The notes beneath the pieces are model-generated. The model worked only from the letters and a program-made list of their open reading frames with translations. It ran no database searches and was not told the origin of the DNA. Below are positions 50,922 to 57,828 of a stretch of DNA of 64,000 nucleotides, in pieces. The position numbers were made by a program, and so were the translations under genes. Source of the stretch: Streptomyces syringium (GTDB taxonomy: Bacteria; Actinomycetota; Actinomycetes; Streptomycetales; Streptomycetaceae); the NCBI RefSeq assembly GCF_017876625.1, contig NZ_JAGIOH010000001.1:4423501-4487500 (forward strand), written 5' to 3'. How positions within the stretch are numbered: the stretch's first letter is position 1; each line of letters begins with the position of its first letter.

Positions 50922-52096
50922 GGGGTCTCCAGGGGAACGGACGCGGACAGTACGGTGCCCTCGCCGGGCGCCGATTCGATCGTCAGGGTGCCGCCGAGCT
51001 GGCGGACGCGGGCGCGCATCGCGGGCAGCCCGTGGCCGCGGGCCCCGCCGGGCGGGGCGGCGCCGGGGTCGAAGCCGCGCCCGTCGTCGGCGATGTCCAG
51101 GACCACCTGGTCGCCGAGATAGCTGAGGGTCAGGGCGACCGTCGTCGCGGCGGCGTGTTCGGTCACGTTCGCCAGCGCGCCCTGGGCGATGCGCAGCAGG
51201 GCCGACCGCACCCGGTCGGGCAGCGGGACGGGGACGCCCTCGACGTGGAAGCGCACGGAGACGGTGGTCGACTCCGGCGCGGCGAGCGCCCGTAGCGCGT
51301 CCTCCAGCCCCGCGCCCCCGTCGAACTGCGGCGGCGCCAGATCGTGCACGAACCGCCGTGCCTCGGCCAGCCCGCGGGCGGCGATGTCCGCCGCCGTACG
51401 CACATGCCGACGCGCCGCTTCCGCATCCGAATCCCAGGTGCGGTCCGCTGCCTGGAGCAGCATCTGCTGGCTGGACAGGCCCTGGGCCAAGGTGTCGTGG
51501 ATCTCCATGGAGAGCCGCTGCCGCTCGGCGAGGGTGCCCTCGCGCCGTTCGGTGGCGGCGAGTTCGCGCCGCGTACGGAGCAGATCGTCGATCAGCGCGC
51601 GCTGCCGGGCCGCCTGGCGCTGGGTGTGGACGAAGACGGCGGTGGCGATCGCGGCGACGGCGGGCGGGGCGAACACGAGGTTGGGGTCGAAGCCCTCGGC
51701 GAGGCGCAGCTGCGCGGCGACCACCAGGGTGGTGAGCAGGGCGACCAGCACGAGCGACGCGCGGGCGGGGAGGGTGCGCAGGCCCGTGTAGAAGAGGGGA
51801 ACCGCGCACCACGCGAAGCTCGGCGCGAGGACGACCAGCACGACCCATGACGCGACGACGGCCCCCAGCCAGGTGAACCGCCGGCCCGTGCCGGGTCCCC
51901 CCAGCACGGGCCCGAGTACATAGAGGAGGGCGAGGGCCACGCTGAACGCGATGATCCAGGGGGTGCGGGGTTCGCCGGGGTGGCGGATGAGGAAGCGGAC
52001 GAGGGACGCGCCGAGGAGGAGGAAGAAGGCCGCGTGCATGACGGCTTCCAGCCAGGGGGCGTCCGGGTCGGGCGCGGCTTGTGGCTGGTGCTGCAC
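50918..52096 (-). CDS. senS: NarL-family sensor histidine kinase (SenS)
   Basis: The 392-residue kinase has five predicted helices in the first 160 residues, a short coiled region, the HisKA_3 phospho-acceptor in RLSMEIHDTLAQGLSS, and an ATPase domain with NVTEHAAAT, DIADDGRGFDP and GHGLPAMRARV. In S. reticuli SenS senses redox and haem stress through the extracellular protein HbpS. The divergent gene here encodes an HbpS-like protein, which supports this name. GTG start; the response regulator overlaps by four bases. Confidence 0.85.
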   Translation of the reverse strand: MQHQPQAAPDPDAPWLEAVMHAAFFLLLGASLVRFLIRHPGEPRTPWIIAFSVALALLYVLGPVLGGPGTGRRFTWLGAVVASWVVLVVLAPSFAWCAVPLFYTGLRTLPARASLVLVALLTTLVVAAQLRLAEGFDPNLVFAPPAVAAIATAVFVHTQRQAARQRALIDDLLRTRRELAATERREGTLAERQRLSMEIHDTLAQGLSSQQMLLQAADRTWDSDAEAARRHVRTAADIAARGLAEARRFVHDLAPPQFDGGAGLEDALRALAAPESTTVSVRFHVEGVPVPLPDRVRSALLRIAQGALANVTEHAAATTVALTLSYLGDQVVLDIADDGRGFDPGAAPPGGARGHGLPAMRARVRQLGGTLTIESAPGEGTVLSASVPLETP

Positions 52097-52330
52097 GCTT
52101 CTCCTTGCCGTCTGTAGTTTTCGCTTGCGGGCGGGCCTCAGTTTGCCGTTTCGCCTGCGGGCGGGCTGGTGGGGATCGGGCCGTCGGCGCCGACGGCCAC
52201 CACACTTCTAACCCGCGCGGAGCGCACCCCGCATCGGCCGATCGGTTGACACGGGGGACAGCCGGGACGGCGATGTCCGGGGGGCGTGGCGGCTCGAGGA
52301 TGGAGACACGGTTCATCTCACGAGGAGCGC

Positions 52331-52888
52331 ATGATGCAGATCCCCACCCTGTCCAAGCGGGCCCGCGTACTCACCGGTGCCGCGGCTGCCGCCGCCGTCG
52401 CGGCCGGTGCGTTCGGTGCCGTTTCCGCGACCGCCTCGCCCGCCGCCGGGCAGCAGACCCCGGTGCGCGCTGTCGTCGGCAAGAGCCTCAACCAGTCGAC
52501 GCACCTGTCGCTGGCCGCCGCCACCAAGGCCGCGCAGGGCGCGCTCGCCGCCGCGCAGAAGGAGGGGCAGAAGGTCTCGGTCGCCGTGGTCGACCGCAAC
52601 GGCAACACGCTCGTCACGCTGCGCGGCGACGGCGCGGGCCCGCAGTCGTACGAGTCCGCCGTGCGCAAGGGCTTCACTGCGGTGTCCTGGAACGCGCCCA
52701 CCTCGGAGCTGGTCAAGCGCCTCCAGAGCGCGCCGAACCTCAAGGACATCCCCGGCACGCTGTTCCTGCCGGGCGGCGCCCCGGTCCAGGCGCAGGGCGC
52801 GCCGGTCGCGGGCATCGGGGTCGCGGGGGCGCCGAGCGGTGACCTGGACGAGAAGTTCGCCCAGGCGGGCGTCGCCGCACTGGGCTGA
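52331..52888 (+). CDS. hbpS: Secreted haem-binding protein HbpS-like (GlcG/DUF336 fold)
   Basis: The 185-residue protein has a signal peptide (hydrophobic Ala/Val stretch at residues 16-36, cleavage near ATAS) and one GlcG/HbpS domain: THLSLAAATKAAQGALAAAQKEG, VAVVDRNGNTLVTLRGDGAGPQS, SYESAVRKGFTAVSW, and a Gly-rich C-terminus GAPVAGIGVAG. HbpS forms octamers that bind haem and iron and modulate SenS. It is divergent from senS-senR. The ATG at 52331 has GAGGAG upstream; the next codon is also ATG. Confidence 0.85.
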   Translation: MMQIPTLSKRARVLTGAAAAAAVAAGAFGAVSATASPAAGQQTPVRAVVGKSLNQSTHLSLAAATKAAQGALAAAQKEGQKVSVAVVDRNGNTLVTLRGDGAGPQSYESAVRKGFTAVSWNAPTSELVKRLQSAPNLKDIPGTLFLPGGAPVQAQGAPVAGIGVAGAPSGDLDEKFAQAGVAALG

Positions 52889-53006
52889 TCGGCCGAAGGG
52901 CCGGGTACACGAGGGCCGGCGCGGGGCAAGCGCGACGCGGCGGCCTTCCGGCACTGCCGCATCGGGCTCTACCCGGGCGAGATCGACCCGCTCTGGTGAC
53001 TGGCGT

Positions 53007-53192
53007 CTACTTCGGTTCGTCGGTCGGCCGGTTGCCCAGCTGGTCGTTGAGCTTCTGCTGGGCCGTGTCCACCTGGCTCTGGTACTTGTTCTGCGTCTTC
53101 GCGTCGAAGGCGTCACCGGCCTTCTCGACGCCTTGGCGTGTCTGGTCCGGGTGCCCCTTGATCAGACCTTTGAGCTTGTCGAGCATGGACAT
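53007..53192 (-). CDS. Antitoxin-like small protein (MT0933/Rv0909 family)
   Basis: The 61-residue, highly charged, helical protein reads MSMLDKLKGLIKGHPDQTRQ, then KAGDAFDAKTQNKY and DTAQQKLNDQLG. It matches the MT0933-type antitoxin family of actinobacteria. GAGGAGG lies before the ATG. No toxin gene is adjacent, since the neighbours are hbpS and a membrane protein, so it is an orphan or has another role. Confidence 0.75.
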   Translation of the reverse strand: MSMLDKLKGLIKGHPDQTRQGVEKAGDAFDAKTQNKYQSQVDTAQQKLNDQLGNRPTDEPK

Positions 53193-53306
53193 GGTGGTCC
53201 TCCTCGTGGGATGTCTGACGTACCTCAGCATCTCCGCATTCGGCCCGGCCCGCATCCGCGGGGGAGGGCGCGCGGGGGCCCTCGGGCGGCGTGCGGAAGC
53301 CCCGGC

Positions 53307-54212
53307 TCAGGGTTTCCTGAGGGGGACGGCCACGCCCAGCTCGGGGGTGACCGTGAACCGGGCGGCCGCGCAGTCCTCGGTGGCGGGGACGGCGACGACG
53401 GGCTCGTCGAGCCGCCCGCCGACGGCGACGCCGGTGATCGTGCGACGGTGGCACTGCTTGCCCAGTTCCGTGCCGGGCAGCTTGTCGGCGGTGGCGCGCA
53501 GATGGATCTCCACCGGTACGGGCTGCTTGACCTGCGGTGACTTCTCCGGTGGCGGGTTGGCCGCCCAGGCGTAGACGACGAGGCAGGCCGCGGTGAGGAC
53601 GCCGGTGCGCAACAGCGTGCGGATCAGGGCGCGATAGAGCTGCTGGGACTGCCAGGCGTTGGCCCGGGTGAGACAGAGAGTGACGGCGTGTTCCAGGGCG
53701 GCGACGTGCTCCTGGGCCTCGGTGTCCGTCGGGGTGTGCGCCGCCCGCGCGCGGGCGCTCTCGAGCTTCCGGCGAATGGCGGCGGTGCCCTCGAACGGCA
53801 CGGCCTCGGTGGAGCTGGCCTCCTTGAGCAGTTGCAGCAGCGCGTCGTAGGAGAGGTGGCTGCGGCCGGCGGACAGCAGCGGCTGTGCCCTGCCGCGGCG
53901 TCTGATCGCGGGTATCTCGTGGTTGACGAAGATGTCGGTCCAGGTCAGGTCGGGTGTGATCAGCACATGAGCGGCTCGCACGATCATCCAGCCGGTGCCG
54001 AGGAGGGCGACGAACACGGCCCCCAGTGCCAGCGGCAGCCGCCAGGGCTCCTCGGTGCCCAGCCCGCCCAGCGACCCCAGCTGCAGCCCGGCCACGAGCA
54101 CCGTGCCGACGGCGGCGAACGCCGTGGTCAGCCAGCGGGCGGCCTCGCGGATGGAGGTACCGCGGTCGGGCGTGGTCTCTGTGACAGGGGGTGTGCCCTG
54201 GGGCAGCGACAC
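53307..54212 (-). CDS. Membrane protein with three helices, unknown function
   Basis: The 301-residue protein has two adjacent helices near residues 24-75, a long cytoplasmic region of about 140 residues with helical charged segments (RRKLESARARAAHTPTDTEA, LEHAVTLCLTRANAWQSQQLYRALI), a third helix near residue 210, and an extracellular C-terminus with two cysteines. The GTG at 54212 is preferred because AGAGG precedes it; a TTG 13 codons upstream lacks a ribosome site. I did not recognise the family. Confidence 0.7.
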   Translation of the reverse strand: MSLPQGTPPVTETTPDRGTSIREAARWLTTAFAAVGTVLVAGLQLGSLGGLGTEEPWRLPLALGAVFVALLGTGWMIVRAAHVLITPDLTWTDIFVNHEIPAIRRRGRAQPLLSAGRSHLSYDALLQLLKEASSTEAVPFEGTAAIRRKLESARARAAHTPTDTEAQEHVAALEHAVTLCLTRANAWQSQQLYRALIRTLLRTGVLTAACLVVYAWAANPPPEKSPQVKQPVPVEIHLRATADKLPGTELGKQCHRRTITGVAVGGRLDEPVVAVPATEDCAAARFTVTPELGVAVPLRKP

Positions 54213-54337
54213 CTGGCCTCTTCTCTCCAGCGCAGTGTTCAACAGGCTCAATTACCGTACGGGGAAGGTGTTCTGGCGCAGTTCGAGGATGCGCCCACCC
54301 TTTGGCGGGTATCCAACTTGCAGCATCTTCGCTCCAC

Positions 54338-54352
54338 AGATGTACTACATCT
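54338..54352 (+). promoter_or_regulatory. Palindrome upstream of the Phd-type gene
   Basis: AGATGTA-C-TACATCT is a perfect 15-bp palindrome with core TGTACTACA, 57 bases before the Phd-type start. It is flanked by CAACTTG (54314-54320) and its mirror CAAGTTG (54360-54366). Phd/YefM proteins repress their own promoters through such sites. Confidence 0.55.
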
Positions 54353-54409
54353 TGATGGACAAGTTGCGGCACACTGGGGCGGGCGCACCCGAGGTATGAG
54401 GAGAGACGT

Positions 54410-54685
54410 ATGACCAAGGTCAGCTTGAGTGAGGCCCGGATCGTCACGATGCGTGAGCTGTCGCAGCGGACGTCCCAGGTGGTCCAGGAGATCTGCCAAT
54501 CGGGTCAGCCTGCGCTCATCACTCGGCACGGCAAGTTCCTCGCCGCGATCGCTCCACTGGAGGACGTCACCATCGACGCGGCGATCCAAAGCATCGCCGG
54601 ACGTGCGCCGTTGCCCGATGACGACGGCAGCAGGACCCTGCTGGATCCTGATACCGCCCGCCGTCACCTGGGATTGACGCCTTGA
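54410..54685 (+). CDS. Phd/YefM-family antitoxin
   Basis: The 91-residue protein has the Phd-type N-terminal DNA-binding fold (VSLSEARIVTMRELSQRTSQVVQEI) with the second strand pair PALITRHGKFLAAIAPLE, followed by a C-terminal helix and a disordered tail (PLPDDDGSRTLLDPD) that would bind a toxin. GAGGAG precedes the ATG. The next gene, 43 bases on, encodes an unknown 135-residue protein rather than a Doc, RelE or PIN toxin. Confidence 0.85.
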   Translation: MTKVSLSEARIVTMRELSQRTSQVVQEICQSGQPALITRHGKFLAAIAPLEDVTIDAAIQSIAGRAPLPDDDGSRTLLDPDTARRHLGLTP

Positions 54686-54728
54686 AAGTACGCCTGAGGC
54701 GTGCGGGGCGCTGCGCTATAAAAGAGCG

Positions 54729-55136
54729 GTGCAGCGACCCTACTTACTCAGCATCAATGCCTGCGAGGATCTCTATGGTTGCGGCCGAGTGCTCGTAGAA
54801 AGCCTGTTTGACGTCATTCAGCACGGGTTGACGATCCCACCGGATCCGGAGGACGAGGACGAGGGCGGCAAGCCGCCGCCCTGCTACTACTGGCGCCGCG
54901 GGCTGCTGAAGGAGCACCGGGCGAAACTCACCGAGGCGCTGAGGTCCGGTCAGGACGAGGAGCCCTCGTACGGCGACGAGCAGGCGTGGAACTACGTCAT
55001 CGTCTTCCGCAAGGCGACGGCCGCGGAGTGCATCACCGGCCGTATGCGGCTCAAGGACGAGCCCGTCGTGGTGGAACGTTTTCTGGACAGCGCGCGCATC
55101 GGTTCCGAGGTGCTCTCGCTCGTCCTGCGGCAGTAG
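54729..55136 (+). CDS. Unknown protein encoded behind the Phd-type gene
   Basis: The 135-residue cytoplasmic protein begins with YLLSINACEDLYGCGRVLVESLFDVIQHG, then an acidic linker PPDPEDEDEGG, CYYWRRGLLKEHRAKLTEAL and a C-terminal MRLKDEPVVVERFLDSARIG. No known toxin motif was recognised (no PIN aspartates, RelE, Doc or MazF signature). It starts at GTG with a weak AAAGAG ribosome site, and a short palindrome ACGCCTGAGGCGT lies between the two genes. Position suggests the partner of the Phd-type protein; function is unknown. Confidence 0.65.
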   Translation: MQRPYLLSINACEDLYGCGRVLVESLFDVIQHGLTIPPDPEDEDEGGKPPPCYYWRRGLLKEHRAKLTEALRSGQDEEPSYGDEQAWNYVIVFRKATAAECITGRMRLKDEPVVVERFLDSARIGSEVLSLVLRQ

Positions 55137-55148
55137 CCGCCCCCGGGG

Positions 55149-55355
55149 CTAGAGGATCGTGTGCTGCTCGGCCCGGTCCAAAGTGTCCATGAAGCGCTGG
55201 AAGCTCTCGGCGGACTCCGCACTGCCGGCCGTCACCGTGAACTCCTCGGGCGACATGAACGCCGCCAGCCGTTCCCGTGTCTCGGGGTCCAGCGCATCCC
55301 ACGCCGCTCTATCCAGACGTGACTGCGCCGCAGTTTCCGCACTGCCAGTTTCCAT
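55149..55355 (-). CDS. Small acidic hypothetical protein
   Basis: The 68-residue protein is helical and acidic (LDRAAWDALDPETRERLAAFM, SAESFQRFMDTLDRAEQHT). The ATG at 55355 lies inside a four-cysteine mini-ORF in another frame, with GAGG ten bases before it. It is convergent with the unknown gene behind the Phd-type antitoxin. No family was recognised. Confidence 0.5.
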   Translation of the reverse strand: METGSAETAAQSRLDRAAWDALDPETRERLAAFMSPEEFTVTAGSAESAESFQRFMDTLDRAEQHTIL

Positions 55356-55401
55356 TGTTGAGTTGCCTCATGTCTGCAGATTCACATGCGGGACAGGTCA
55401 T
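55309..55401 (-). CDS. 30-residue zinc-ribbon-like mini-protein
   Basis: The frame reads MTCPACESADMRQLN, then NGNWQCGNCGAVTSG and stops. The two C-x2-C knuckles spaced by 15 residues, with Trp-Gln before the second, are the layout of a zinc ribbon. GGGAG lies seven bases before the ATG. Its last 47 bases overlap the 68-residue ORF in a different frame, so either it is translationally coupled to that gene or one of the two is not real. It is too short for routine gene callers. Confidence 0.5.
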   Translation of the reverse strand: MTCPACESADMRQLNNGNWQCGNCGAVTSG

Positions 55402-55595
55402 GTGCGTCTCCCGAGCGATGATGTCAGCCGGTTGCCGACACCGGTAGTGGCCGTTCACCCATCAACAGTCGGGCGTTCCACGCCCCCCGGCGGCTCTGAT
55501 GGTACGGGCCGGGCGGCGCGCGGCAATAGGGGAAATGCGCCGGATGGACGCACCCGGGCGGCCGCGGTGGGGACGCGGCCGCGAAAGGGTACGAA

Positions 55596-55653
55596 GAGAG
55601 GGTCACCCGCGGCGGGGTGACCCTCTCCAGGGCCTGTCCGCCGGACAGGCCCT
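55596..55653 (-). terminator. Two consecutive hairpins after terD
   Basis: GAGAGGGTCACCC (55596-55608) pairs with GGGTGACCCTCTC (55615-55627), and AGGGCCTGTCC (55629-55639) pairs with GGACAGGCCCT (55643-55653). Both stems are perfect. They lie 38-95 bases beyond the terD stop on the minus strand. Confidence 0.7.
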
Positions 55654-55690
55654 GCGCTCAGCCGCTCGGCGGCCGCGCGCTACGGCGGTC

Positions 55691-56266
55691 TCAGACGTTG
55701 ACGCCGAAGTCCGACGCGATGCCCGCGAGGCCCGAGGCGTAGCCCTGGCCGACCGCGCGGAACTTCCACTCCGCGCCGTTGCGGTACAGCTCGCCGAAGA
55801 CCATGGCGGTCTCGGTGGCCGCGTCCTCGCTCAGGTCGTAGCGGGCCACCTCGGCGCCGCCGGCCTGGTTGAGGATGCGGATGTAGGCGTTGCGCACCTG
55901 GCCGAAGTTCTGGCTGCGGGACTCGGCGTCGTAGATGGAGACCGGGAAGACGATCTTCTCGACGTCGGCCGGCAGGCCCGCCAGGTTGACGTTGATCTGC
56001 TCGTCGTCGCCCTCGCCCACGCCGGTGGTGTTGTCACCGGTGTGCACGATGGTCTGGTCCGGGGTGGACTTGTTATTGAAGAACACGAAGTGGGCGTCGG
56101 AGTAGACCTTGCCCGTCGGGTTCACCGCGATGGCGCTCGCGTCGAGGTCGAAGTCCGTGCCGGTGGTGGTGCGGACGTCCCAGCCGAGGCCGACCGTGAC
56201 GGCCGTCAGGCCCGGGGCCTCCTTGGTGAGGGAGACGTTGCCGCCCTTGGACAGGCTTACAGCCAT
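55691..56266 (-). CDS. TerD-family calcium-binding stress protein
   Basis: The 191-residue protein consists of one TerD domain: MAVSLSKGGNVSLTKEAPGL, VGLGWDVRTTTGTDFDLDAS (calcium-binding loop), VHTGDNTTGVGEGDDEQI and YDLSEDAATETAMVFGELYR. TerD proteins are linked to tellurite resistance, stress and differentiation in Streptomyces. No other ter genes are adjacent. The ATG is followed by the family's invariant N-terminus. Confidence 0.93.
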   Translation of the reverse strand: MAVSLSKGGNVSLTKEAPGLTAVTVGLGWDVRTTTGTDFDLDASAIAVNPTGKVYSDAHFVFFNNKSTPDQTIVHTGDNTTGVGEGDDEQINVNLAGLPADVEKIVFPVSIYDAESRSQNFGQVRNAYIRILNQAGGAEVARYDLSEDAATETAMVFGELYRNGAEWKFRAVGQGYASGLAGIASDFGVNV

Positions 56267-56467
56267 GGGATAGGTCCCTTTCTATCGATTCGTCGGGCCT
56301 CGCGAGGTACGAACGAAGGTCCGCGCACGAAGCTACCGTCACCCCCGTTAACGCGAGCAGGGGACCGAAGGGTTCCAGCCCTCTTTACTTTCTTTGCCAA
56401 TTCCTGATGCGGGCGTCGTGAGGGCAGGCGCAAAACGAGGTGACGCACCCGGCTCCGGCACGGGATC

Positions 56468-56905
56468 ATGGGTGTCATGTCCGGTCCACACGTCATCCGC
56501 GGTTCGGTCTCCCTGCCGGAGGCCGAGCTGATGTGGCGTTTCTCGCGCTCCTCCGGCCCGGGGGGCCAGCACGTCAATACCAGCGACAGTCAGGTCGAGC
56601 TGAGGTTCGACCTCGCCCGCACCGAGGCGCTGCCGCCGGTGTGGAAGGAGCGCGCGCTGGCCCGGCTGGAGAGCCGGCTGGTCGGCGGCGTCGTGACCGT
56701 GCGGGCCTCGGAGCACCGCTCGCAGTGGCGCAACCGCGAGACGGCCGCCGTGCGGCTCGCCGCGCTGCTGGCCGAGGCGACCGCGCCGCCGCCCCGGCCC
56801 CGGCGCGCGACGAAGATCCCGCGCGGGATCAACGAGCGGCGGCTGCGGAACAAGAAGCAGCGGAGCGACACCAAGCGCGGCCGCTCCGGACGCGACTGGT
56901 CCTGA
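56468..56905 (+). CDS. arfB: ArfB-type peptidyl-tRNA hydrolase
   Basis: ArfB rescues ribosomes stalled without a stop codon by hydrolysing peptidyl-tRNA. The 145-residue protein has the release-factor GGQ motif in SSGPGGQHVNTSDSQVEL and a basic C-terminal tail (RRATKIPRGINERRLRNKKQ, then KRGRSG) that would enter the mRNA channel. A codon-recognition domain is absent. The ATG at 56468 is used; an ATG three codons later is equally possible. Confidence 0.9.
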   Translation: MGVMSGPHVIRGSVSLPEAELMWRFSRSSGPGGQHVNTSDSQVELRFDLARTEALPPVWKERALARLESRLVGGVVTVRASEHRSQWRNRETAAVRLAALLAEATAPPPRPRRATKIPRGINERRLRNKKQRSDTKRGRSGRDWS

Positions 56906-56985
56906 GCGCCGCGCCGGGCGGACGGGGTGGCGGTCCGGGCCGGCATCCGGTTCCGGCCACGGCCGGGCCCGGGGCGGCGTCCGGT

Positions 56986-57549
56986 TCAGGCCAGCGTCCG
57001 GTACCGGCCCCGGAAGTACGTCAGGGGCCCGGCTTCCGACGACGTCGGGGCCGATGCCGTCAGCACCCGGCCGATGACCAGCGTGTGGTCCCCGGCCACG
57101 ACCCGCTGCTCGGTCCGGCACTCCAGCACCGCCAGTGCGCCCCCGACCAGCGGCGCGCCCGAGGCCTCCCCGCGGGTGTAGGCGATGTCCTCGAAGAGCA
57201 GCCGGTCGCTGATGCGCCCCTTCATGGCGAAACGCCCCGCGACGTGCCGCTGGCTCTCGGCGAGTACGGACACCGCCCACAGCGGCTGCTCCGCCAGCAG
57301 ATCGTCCATCCGTGAGCCGTTGCGAACGCTCACCATGACCAGCGGCGGATCGAGGGAGACGGACAGGAAGGCCGTCGCCGTCATGCCGACGTCCTCGCCG
57401 CGTGGGCCGTCCTCCGGGTCGTGCGCGGTCACCAGCACCACGCCGGCGGCGAGGCGGGCGAGGGCGGCACGGAATTCGTCGGCGCTCACCCCATCAGGAT
57501 GGGCTATGGCGGTCTCGAGGGGCGTAGTCGTCTGCAACACACTCCGCAC
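56986..57549 (-). CDS. Flavin reductase family protein
   Basis: The 187-residue split-barrel protein resembles flavin reductases of two-component monooxygenases: FRAALARLAAGVVLVTAHD, GMTATAFLSVSLDPPLVMVSV with the FMN-contact stretch, FAVSVLAESQ-like WAVSVLAESQRHVAGRFA and HTLVIGRV. It would reduce FMN or FAD with NAD(P)H for a partner oxygenase, but none is adjacent. Start taken as GTG at 57549; a GTG three codons downstream is possible. Confidence 0.83.
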   Translation of the reverse strand: MRSVLQTTTPLETAIAHPDGVSADEFRAALARLAAGVVLVTAHDPEDGPRGEDVGMTATAFLSVSLDPPLVMVSVRNGSRMDDLLAEQPLWAVSVLAESQRHVAGRFAMKGRISDRLLFEDIAYTRGEASGAPLVGGALAVLECRTEQRVVAGDHTLVIGRVLTASAPTSSEAGPLTYFRGRYRTLA

Positions 57550-57686
57550 GCTAGCCGTCCCGTCCGGCGTGCCGCATCGGACCGGGGAACCAGTCCGGGC
57601 CGATCGGGGGTCCTAGGTCGTGAGGGTTCCGTATTTGCGTTCAGGAAGCATAAGAACGCCTTCGAACGCCAGTAGTAGGACTCCAT

Positions 57687-57716
57687 CGCCCTCTGTGACA
57701 TGGGTCACAGAGGGCG
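57687..57716. promoter_or_regulatory. CRP-like palindrome upstream of cdgB
   Basis: Two 13-bp arms (CGCCCTCTGTGAC and its mirror GTCACAGAGGGCG) flank ATGG. The core TGTGACATGGGTCACA fits the CRP/FNR consensus TGTGA-N6-TCACA exactly. It lies 113 bases before the cdgB start. It could also fold as a hairpin terminator, but the flavin reductase gene reads away from it. Confidence 0.55.
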
Positions 57717-57724
57717 GTAATTGT

Positions 57725-57737
57725 TGACCCTGTGTAC
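57725..57737 (+). promoter_or_regulatory. BldD-box-like site upstream of cdgB
   Basis: TGACCCTGTGTAC matches the BldD consensus TnACnCWGnGTnA at every fixed position but the last. BldD is the c-di-GMP-responsive master repressor of development and is known to control cdgB in S. coelicolor, so the place is as expected. Confidence 0.6.
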
Positions 57738-57828
57738 CGAGTGGTCAGCTCGCTGTGATTCAGTGGCCGGGGTAAGCGGACGACAAGAAGCCTGGAGTTG
57801 CTGTCGGGGTCTCGGGGGAGAGCGAGCT

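Noticed and set aside
52117..52175. Two imperfect copies of TTTCGCNTGCGGGCGGGC upstream of senS
   Set aside because: Only two copies about 30 bases apart with no symmetry; this could be a local duplication and no function can be supported.
50921..52316. Extension of the senR frame across the kinase gene, giving a 694-codon protein
   Set aside because: The extra part is an Arg/Pro/Ala-rich out-of-frame reading of senS. The kinase frame has all histidine-kinase motifs, and the GTG at 50921 overlaps its stop.
57687..57716. Reading the cdgB upstream palindrome as a terminator of the flavin reductase gene
   Set aside because: The flavin reductase is transcribed away from this position, so the hairpin lies upstream of both genes; a regulatory site is the better reading.
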